A stretch of 10,585 nt of DNA. Origin: Bacteroidales bacterium. Lineage in GTDB: Bacteria; Bacteroidota; Bacteroidia; Bacteroidales; UBA932. The notes under the pieces were generated by a model. The model saw only the letters and a program-made list of their open reading frames with translations, made no database searches and was not told the origin of the DNA. Each line of letters opens with the position of its first letter. The stretch's first letter is position 1. The DNA is taken from assembly GCA_016285215.1 (NCBI GenBank), contig JAEEQI010000082.1, forward strand, positions 1 through 10,585, given 5' to 3'. The translations under genes and the position numbers were made by a program. Below, one piece after another: positions 5,811-10,585 of this stretch.

Positions 5811-8800
5811 GCATCTACAGAACATCCGTAGAACATCCGGTAACCACCGCGCTTATCTTCCTGGCGCTTGCCATCCTGGGTGTCTTCTCCCTGGTGCAGC
5901 TGCCGGTAGATAACCTGCCGGACTTTGAATCCAACACCATTATGGTGATGAGCTCCTATCCCGGCGCATCGGCCGAGGACGTGGAGACCAACCTCACCAA
6001 GGTGCTGGAGAACTCCCTCAACGGCGTTCCCAAACTGAAGAACCTTACTTCCAATTCCCGTGAGAACATTGCCGTCCTCACCCTGGAATTCGAATACGGA
6101 ACGCCCATCGACGAAGCCACCAACGACGTCCGCGACAAACTGGATATGGTGAGCCAGAGCCTCCCGGACGGAGCCTCGTCTCCCTTCATCTTCAAGTTCA
6201 GCGCCGACGACCTCCCCATCCTCATCCTCTCCGCTACGGCCAACCAGAGCGTCAGTGCCCTGGACAAGATTCTGGACGAGCGGGTGGCCACTCCGCTGGC
6301 CCGCGTGACGGGTGTGGGTACGGTTTCCGTGGCCGGCGCCCCCAAGCGTGAGATCCAGGTCTACTGCGACCCTTCCAAGCTGGAGGCCTACAACCTGAGC
6401 ATCAGCGCCATCTCCTCCATCATTGCCGCCGAGAACCGCAACATCCCTTCCGGCAGCATCGACATCGGCTCCGACACCTATACCCTCCGTATCAAGAAGG
6501 AGTTCCAGGATCCTTCCGAACTCCTGGACATCGTGCTGGGTTCCGTTGGCGGCGGTACCATCTATCTCCGTGACGTGGCCCGCATTACCGATACCGTGGA
6601 AGAGAAGTCCCAGGAGTCCTACACCAACGGTGTACGCGGCGCCCAGATCATCATCCAGAAGCAGTCCGGTTACAATACCGTTGAGGTTATCAAGAAAGTA
6701 AAAGCCACCCTGGCAGGCCTGGAGCGCAATCTTCCGGCCGACATCAAGATCACCACGGTGGTAGACAACTCCGACAACATCCTCCGTACCATCGGCTCCC
6801 TCAAGGAGACCATCCTCATCACCTTCCTGGTGGTTATGCTGGTGGTGTTCCTCTTCCTGGGCCGGCTCAAGGGTACCCTCATTGTGGTGCTGTCCATCCC
6901 TATCGCCCTGCTGGCATCCCTGATGTACCTGTTTGCCACGGGCAATACGCTCAACATCATCTCTATGAGCGCCCTGTCCATTGCTATCGGTATGGTGGTG
7001 GACGATGCCATCGTGGTGCTGGAGAACGTGACCTCGCACCTGGAACGGGGAGAGAAGCCCAAGGAAGCCGCTGTCCACGGCACGGCCGAGGTAGGTATTT
7101 CCGTCATTGCCTCCACCCTCACCATGCTGTGCGTGTTCCTGCCCCTGACCATGATGACCGGTATGGCCGGCATTATGTTCCGCCAGCTGGGCTTCATCGT
7201 CTCCATCATTATGATCGTGTCCACTACGGCCGCCCTTACGCTGGTTCCTATGCTGTGCTCCGTTCTTATGAACAATGACCCCACCACCAACAAGCTGTAT
7301 GTGTGGGTGTTCAGCTATGTGAACCGCTTCCTGGACGGCGTTTCGGCCGGTTATTCCCGCCTCATCTCCTGGTGTATGAGACACAAGAAGCTCATCCTGG
7401 CCGGTGCCGTGGTGGTCTTCGTGGCCGTGATGGCCGTTTATGCACCCCGGATGAAGACGGAGTTCTTCCCCAACTCGGATGCCGGCCGCCTGCGCGCCAC
7501 CATCGAATTACCCATCGGAACGGCACAGGACGTAACCCGCGACGTAGCCGCCAGAATCTACGAAAAGATTATGGCCGATGTGCCCGAAGTGAGGGTCCTG
7601 AGTTACAGTTTCGGCCAGGCCGATTCTGAAAACGCCTTCGCCTCCATGCAGCAGAACGGTACGTACCTCATCTCGATGAACATCAACGTGGGCTCCATGG
7701 AAGAGCGCAAACGCTCGGTCTCTGAGATTGCAGACGTAATAAGGGCCGATCTTAAGCTCTTCCCGGAACTGAACCGTTACAACGTGACGGAAGGTATGGG
7801 TATGGGCGGCCGCGCCTCGGTGCAGCTGGAAATCTACGGCTACGACTTCACGGAGACGGAGAACGCCGCCCGCGAAATCCGCGCCCAGATGATGGAGAGC
7901 GGCCTCTTTGCGCAGGCCATCCTGTCCCGTGACCAGTATACGCCTGAATACGAGGTAGATTTTGACCGCGAGAAACTGGCCCTGAACGGTCTCAACTCCG
8001 TTACTGCGGCTATGGCCGTATCGGCCGCCATGAGCGGTTCCGTGGCCTCCTACTACCGTGAAGACGGTGACGAGTACAACATCCGCGTCCGCTATGCCCC
8101 GGAATTCCGCACCAGTATGGAAGACCTGGAGAACGTGATCATCACCAATACGGCCGGCCGTACCCTCAAGGTAAGGGATCTGGGCCGCATCGTGGAATCC
8201 AAGGTTCCGCCCACCATCCAGCGCAAGAACCGTGACCGTTACATTTCCGTGAACGGAATCATGGCCTCCGGCAAAACCCTGAGCGACGGTGTGGAGTTCG
8301 TGCAGGCCCACCTGGATGCCCACCCGCTGCCCCAGGGACTTACCTGGCAGATTGGCGGTGACTACGAGGAGCAGCAGGATATGTTCTCCAGCATGATTCT
8401 GCTGGCCCTGTTGATCATCATCCTGGTGTATATGGTGATGGCCTCCCAGTTCGAATCCTTCATGGGACCCTTCGTGATTATGTTCTCCATCCCGTTCGCC
8501 TTTGTGGGCGTGGCCCTGGGCAATATGGCCGCCGGCCTGGCCATAGGTGTGATGTCGGCCATCGGCATCATCATCCTGCTGGGTATCGTGGTGAAGAATG
8601 GTATCGTGCTCATTGACTACACCATCCTGTTGCAGGAGCGTGGCTACAGCGTGAGGGATGCCTCCGTGGAGGCCGCCAAGAGCCGTCTGCGTCCTATCCT
8701 GATGACCACCCTCACCACCGTTCTGGGTATGCTCCCGATGGCCCTGGGCCGTGGAGAAGGCTCCGAAATGTGGAACGGTCTGGGTACCACCGTGGCCTGG

Positions 8801-8893
8801 GGTCTGAGTATCTCCACCCTCATTACCCTGGTCCTCATCCCCGTCCTCTATTGCGGTTTCACCGAGCACCGCGCTCGTAGAAAGAACAAGTAG
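5807..8893 (+). CDS. RND efflux permease, HAE1 (AcrB-like) type
   Basis: The 1028-residue inner-membrane transporter has the RND layout. TM1 is at about 12-31, followed by a large periplasmic porter/docking loop (32-335) and TM2-6 (about 337-488). TM7 is at about 528-546, followed by a second periplasmic loop (547-858) and TM8-12 (about 862-1017). Proton-relay residues are present: D399/D400 in IGMVVDDAIVVLENV of TM4, and K930 in GIVVKNGIVLIDY of TM10, equivalent to D407/D408 and K940 of AcrB. The VDDAIVV form of the TM4 motif points to the HAE1 drug/lipophile class rather than the CzcA-like heavy-metal class. Opening residues YRTSVEHPVTT and LPVDNLPDFE are also typical. It is slightly shorter than AcrB. 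The start is fixed by the ATGA overlap with the adaptor, and the PII-like gene follows after 2 bp. The substrate cannot be told from sequence. Confidence 0.96.
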   Translation: MSIYRTSVEHPVTTALIFLALAILGVFSLVQLPVDNLPDFESNTIMVMSSYPGASAEDVETNLTKVLENSLNGVPKLKNLTSNSRENIAVLTLEFEYGTPIDEATNDVRDKLDMVSQSLPDGASSPFIFKFSADDLPILILSATANQSVSALDKILDERVATPLARVTGVGTVSVAGAPKREIQVYCDPSKLEAYNLSISAISSIIAAENRNIPSGSIDIGSDTYTLRIKKEFQDPSELLDIVLGSVGGGTIYLRDVARITDTVEEKSQESYTNGVRGAQIIIQKQSGYNTVEVIKKVKATLAGLERNLPADIKITTVVDNSDNILRTIGSLKETILITFLVVMLVVFLFLGRLKGTLIVVLSIPIALLASLMYLFATGNTLNIISMSALSIAIGMVVDDAIVVLENVTSHLERGEKPKEAAVHGTAEVGISVIASTLTMLCVFLPLTMMTGMAGIMFRQLGFIVSIIMIVSTTAALTLVPMLCSVLMNNDPTTNKLYVWVFSYVNRFLDGVSAGYSRLISWCMRHKKLILAGAVVVFVAVMAVYAPRMKTEFFPNSDAGRLRATIELPIGTAQDVTRDVAARIYEKIMADVPEVRVLSYSFGQADSENAFASMQQNGTYLISMNINVGSMEERKRSVSEIADVIRADLKLFPELNRYNVTEGMGMGGRASVQLEIYGYDFTETENAAREIRAQMMESGLFAQAILSRDQYTPEYEVDFDREKLALNGLNSVTAAMAVSAAMSGSVASYYREDGDEYNIRVRYAPEFRTSMEDLENVIITNTAGRTLKVRDLGRIVESKVPPTIQRKNRDRYISVNGIMASGKTLSDGVEFVQAHLDAHPLPQGLTWQIGGDYEEQQDMFSSMILLALLIIILVYMVMASQFESFMGPFVIMFSIPFAFVGVALGNMAAGLAIGVMSAIGIIILLGIVVKNGIVLIDYTILLQERGYSVRDASVEAAKSRLRPILMTTLTTVLGMLPMALGRGEGSEMWNGLGTTVAWGLSISTLITLVLIPVLYCGFTEHRARRKNK

Positions 8894-8895
8894 TT

Positions 8896-9189
8896 ATGAA
8901 AGCGATATTTATAGCATACAATCAGGCTTACAATCAGGAGATTGTAGAGCTGCTGGAAGGTTTGGGACAGCGCGGTTACACCGCGTGGAATGAGATTGGC
9001 GGCCGCGGAAGCATTGACGGCGAGCCCCATCTGGGAAGCCACGCCTGGCCCACGCAGAACCACGCCCTCCTTACCGTGGTGGACGACGCCCTGGTAGACC
9101 CTATTATGGCCCACCTCCGTGACACCGACGCCGCCAATAAGGCCCTGGGCCTCCGAGCCTACGTTCTCCCCGTAGAACAGGCGATTTAG
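8896..9189 (+). CDS. PG0541-family transporter-associated protein, PII-like
   Basis: The 97-residue cytosolic protein has no signal peptide or membrane segment. It resembles the PG0541 family, named after a Porphyromonas gingivalis protein encoded beside an RND pump. The pattern fits a PII/ferredoxin-like fold: beta-1 MKAIFIAYN, helix A about 11-26, and beta-2 GYTAWNEIGG (27-36). A loop at 36-55 occupies the PII T-loop position, followed by beta-3 HALLTVVDD (56-64), helix B (65-76) and a C-terminal strand GLRAYVLPVE (85-94). The beta-3/helix-B segment TVVDDALVDPIM is notably like PII. The loop holds D41, E43, H45, H49 and W51, with H56 just after, which could bind a metal or anion (inference). 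It starts 2 bp after the permease stop, so it is very likely translated with the pump. A role in sensing or gating the pump is inferred from fold and context. Confidence 0.85.
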   Translation: MKAIFIAYNQAYNQEIVELLEGLGQRGYTAWNEIGGRGSIDGEPHLGSHAWPTQNHALLTVVDDALVDPIMAHLRDTDAANKALGLRAYVLPVEQAI

Positions 9190-9195
9190 CGTTCC

Positions 9196-9209
9196 TGTCA
9201 TCTATGACA
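9196..9209. repeat. Short perfect inverted repeat upstream of trxA
   Basis: TGTCAT-CT-ATGACA is a perfect 6-bp dyad with a 2-bp spacer, lying 15 bp upstream of the -7 box at 9225-9232 and thus over the expected -33 region. It could be an operator half-site pair. The loop is too small and there is no T-run, so it is not a credible intrinsic terminator for the efflux operon. A dyad of this size can occur by chance. Confidence 0.35.
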
Positions 9210-9224
9210 TCTTGGAAAAATTTG

Positions 9225-9232
9225 TATATTTG
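9225..9232 (+). promoter_or_regulatory. Putative -7 box of the trxA operon promoter
   Basis: TATATTTG matches the Bacteroidota -7 consensus TAnnTTTG and is 23 bp upstream of the trxA ATG, implying a leader of about 17 nt. No clear TTG is present 19-21 bp upstream; that position is occupied by the inverted repeat at 9196-9209. It suggests that trxA and the following genes are transcribed separately from the efflux operon, in a 66-bp gap. Confidence 0.5.
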
Positions 9233-9255
9233 TGGAACTAAAACATTGATGAACT

Positions 9256-9570
9256 ATGCCTAAAGTAGCAACCAATAACAATTTTGAAGAGCTGCTGCAA
9301 GACAGCAAGCTGGTCATTGTGGACTTCTGGGCCACCTGGTGTGGTCCCTGCCGTATGCTTTCTCCCATTCTGGACGAACTGGAAGAAGAAATGGCAGACC
9401 AGATTACCGTAGTCAAGGTGAATGTAGACGATGCAGACACCGTTGCCGCCCAGTACCGCATTATGAGCATCCCCACCCTTCTGTTCTTCAAGAACGGACA
9501 GATTGTAGACAAGACCGTAGGCGCCATGCCCAAGGCCACTTTAGCTGAAAAGATCAAAGCTAACCTATAA
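9256..9570 (+). CDS. trxA: Thioredoxin
   Basis: The 104-residue cytosolic thioredoxin has the redox-active WCGPC motif at 28-32 (C29 and C32) after VDFWAT, the cis-proline P73 in SIPTLLFFKNG, and a C-terminal helix of normal length. It reduces protein disulfides, using electrons from thioredoxin reductase. There is no signal peptide, which separates it from exported Bacteroidota thioredoxin-fold proteins. The ATG at 9256 gives the standard N-terminus. An upstream ATG at 9249 is out of frame and stops after four codons. It is the first gene of a probable operon with an outer-membrane protein (13-bp gap) and a LOG-family gene. Confidence 0.96.
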   Translation: MPKVATNNNFEELLQDSKLVIVDFWATWCGPCRMLSPILDELEEEMADQITVVKVNVDDADTVAAQYRIMSIPTLLFFKNGQIVDKTVGAMPKATLAEKIKANL

Positions 9571-9583
9571 TTAACTTCAAGCA

Positions 9584-10252
9584 ATGAAAAAAATTCTGAC
9601 CTTCCTGGTGGCCGTTTTGGCTACCGCAACCATGGCTCACGCCCAGTTTGGTATCATCGGCGGTTGGACCACTTCCAACACCTCCATCAATACCAAGGAC
9701 TTCAAAGAGAATTTCAAGGGCCTTGACAACTTCCACGCCGGTATTGCGTACCACGCAAAACTCCCGCTGGGATTTGCCATTCAGCCGGAACTCACCTATG
9801 AGATGAAGGGTGCCAAGTTCAGCTCCGACCAACACTTCGTGGCCGGCCTTCTTTCCACCAAGTCCCACGGCGTAGAGCTGGGTGTCGGTGTCCAGTGGGG
9901 TGTAGACCTCCTCGTGGCCCGTCCTTTCATTGTGGCAGAACCTTACATCGGTTATGTGTTCAAGAGCAACGAGCAGTATTCTGTGGGTACCTCCACGCTT
10001 CAGGTGGATCCCCTGGAAGTTTCCAAGTTCCTGAACGACGCCAAGAACAAGCTCGAATACGGTATTTCCCTGGGTGCCGGTGTTGACATCGTAAGACACA
10101 TCCAGATTTCCGTGAAGTGGTTCAAGAACCTGGGACCTCTTTACAACGAGGGTATGTTCAACGCCAACAGCATCTATGCCAACGTGGCTGCTGCTTACAA
10201 GGACACCAAGAACTATCAAGGTATCAAGGTTACCCTGGGCATCTTCTTCTAA
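9584..10252 (+). CDS. Small outer-membrane beta-barrel protein (porin-family, OMP_b-brl_2-like)
   Basis: The 222-residue protein starts with a clear signal peptide (MKKILTFLVA..., cleavage after AHA at 18-20). The rest alternates hydrophobic and polar residues in strands such as GFAIQPELTYEMKGAKF (63-79), GVELGVGVQWGVDLL (96-110), PFIVAEPYIGYVF (114-126), YGISLGAGVDI (159-169) and a last strand ending in Phe-Phe. A C-terminal aromatic residue is the usual signal for barrel assembly by BAM. The pattern (outer-membrane signal, QPELTYEMKGAKF-type second strand, about 200 residues) fits the small eight-stranded beta-barrel families common in Bacteroidota. Specific function is unknown. It follows trxA by 13 bp and precedes the LOG gene by 6 bp. 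Confidence 0.85.
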   Translation: MKKILTFLVAVLATATMAHAQFGIIGGWTTSNTSINTKDFKENFKGLDNFHAGIAYHAKLPLGFAIQPELTYEMKGAKFSSDQHFVAGLLSTKSHGVELGVGVQWGVDLLVARPFIVAEPYIGYVFKSNEQYSVGTSTLQVDPLEVSKFLNDAKNKLEYGISLGAGVDIVRHIQISVKWFKNLGPLYNEGMFNANSIYANVAAAYKDTKNYQGIKVTLGIFF

Positions 10253-10258
10253 CAGTCG

Positions 10259-10585
10259 ATGAAACAGGTCACCATCTATTGCTCATCCAGCAATAAGATA
10301 GATCCCAAATACAACGAGGCAGCGCGTGAACTAGTTCGCGCGCTGCACGCTTTGGGATACGGAATCATTTCCGGCGGTGGTGCCCGTGGCACCATGGGGG
10401 CCATTACCGACGAATCGGTCCGCGTAGGAGGCCATCACGTGGCCGTCCTGCCCCGTTTTATGGACGGGCTGGAGAACACGGAAATCACCCGTGTCATCTG
10501 GACGGACACGATGAGCACCCGCAAGGAATTTATGAGGGCCGATACCTGTGCCGCCATAGCCCTCCCGGGCGGAATCGGCACGATG
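10259..10585 (+). CDS. LOG-family protein (Rossmann-fold nucleotide-binding; cytokinin riboside 5'-monophosphate phosphoribohydrolase type), partial
   Basis: The first 109 codons start with ATG at 10259 and the gene continues past the right edge. The N-terminus MKQVTIYCSSS is the usual opening beta-strand (CSSS/CGSS motif). ISGGGARGTMGAITD (37-51) is the glycine-rich nucleotide-binding loop. MSTRKEFM (85-92) and ALPGGIGTM (101-109) match the MxxRK and PGGxGTxxE motifs of LOG-type phosphoribohydrolases; the catalytic Glu after GT lies just beyond the window. Members cleave the N-glycosidic bond of nucleoside 5'-monophosphates. Bacterial members (often called TIGR00730 or 'lysine decarboxylase-like' in old annotations, a misnomer) act on AMP or cytokinin nucleotides. 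The 6-bp gap after the outer-membrane protein gene suggests cotranscription. Confidence 0.9.
   Translation, partial: MKQVTIYCSSSNKIDPKYNEAARELVRALHALGYGIISGGGARGTMGAITDESVRVGGHHVAVLPRFMDGLENTEITRVIWTDTMSTRKEFMRADTCAAIALPGGIGTM

Noticed and set aside
5711..7384. A 557-codon minus-strand open frame opposite the permease
   Set aside because: His/Gly/Asp-rich low-complexity translation, wholly antisense to adaptor and permease coding sequence. It is a by-product of codon bias.
7508..8869. A 453-codon minus-strand open frame opposite the 3' half of the permease
   Set aside because: Same composition artefact (Gly/His/Gln-rich); no signal peptide, domain or promoter.
5807..8893. Heavy-metal (CzcA-like) RND assignment
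   Set aside because: The TM4 motif is VVDDAIVVLEN, as in HAE1 drug-type pumps, not the CzcA form. The adaptor and outer-membrane factor show no metal-binding motifs.
9190..9224. Possible intrinsic terminator after the efflux operon
   Set aside because: The dyad has a 2-nt loop (or a weak 5-bp stem with a 4-nt loop) and is not followed by a T-run.
9249..9263. Four-codon mini-ORF (ATG AAC TAT GCC TAA) overlapping the trxA start
   Set aside because: It could in principle tune trxA translation, but a chance ATG this short has no supporting evidence.

Overview
The window looks like a core-genome segment from a GC-rich member of the Bacteroidota, probably order Bacteroidales (an Alistipes- or Cryptobacteroides-like lineage is a guess). 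Three things point there. Intergenic regions carry the Bacteroidota -7 promoter hexad-like box TAnnTTTG. Starts lack strong Shine-Dalgarno sequences. The gene families are typical of the group: a PG0541-family protein after an RND pump, an OMP_b-brl_2-type barrel, and an outer-membrane-factor-first RND operon. No rRNA, tRNA, CRISPR, phage or insertion-sequence signal was seen, and coding density is very high.

Layout. (1) 1-144, minus strand: the first 48 codons of phosphoglycerate kinase (pgk). It is divergent from a plus-strand pair at 232-2312, an SAM-dependent methyltransferase of the RlmI-like COG1092 group followed 2 bp later by an exported metallophosphoesterase. The 87-bp divergent spacer holds two TAnnTTTG boxes facing away from each other. 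(2) 2313-3194, minus strand: lgt, prolipoprotein diacylglyceryl transferase. Its stop codon directly abuts that of the phosphoesterase, and it diverges from the efflux operon. (3) 3300-9189, plus strand: a four-gene tripartite efflux operon encoding a TolC-like outer-membrane factor, a lipoprotein periplasmic adaptor, an RND permease of the HAE1 drug-efflux type, and a 97-residue PII-like PG0541-family protein. The last three genes are coupled by a 4-bp overlap and a 2-bp gap. (4) 9256-10585, plus strand: trxA (thioredoxin), a small outer-membrane beta-barrel protein, and the first 109 codons of a LOG-family phosphoribohydrolase, spaced 13 and 6 bp apart with their own promoter upstream of trxA.

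How the genes work together. The efflux operon would build a proton-driven pump across both membranes. The PII-like protein, translated with the permease, is the best candidate for an intracellular regulator or sensor of the pump. No conventional transcriptional regulator is present beside the operon. Lgt would lipidate the adaptor, among many other lipoproteins. The remaining genes are housekeeping or envelope functions.

The most interesting item is the RND pump plus PII-like protein unit. The family is already recognised by name, but to my knowledge its ligand and mechanism are poorly defined. Other points for a second look are a methyltransferase lacking the cysteine expected of RlmI-type m5C enzymes, a metallophosphoesterase with an altered last metal-binding motif, and an enlarged predicted surface loop in the TolC-like protein.
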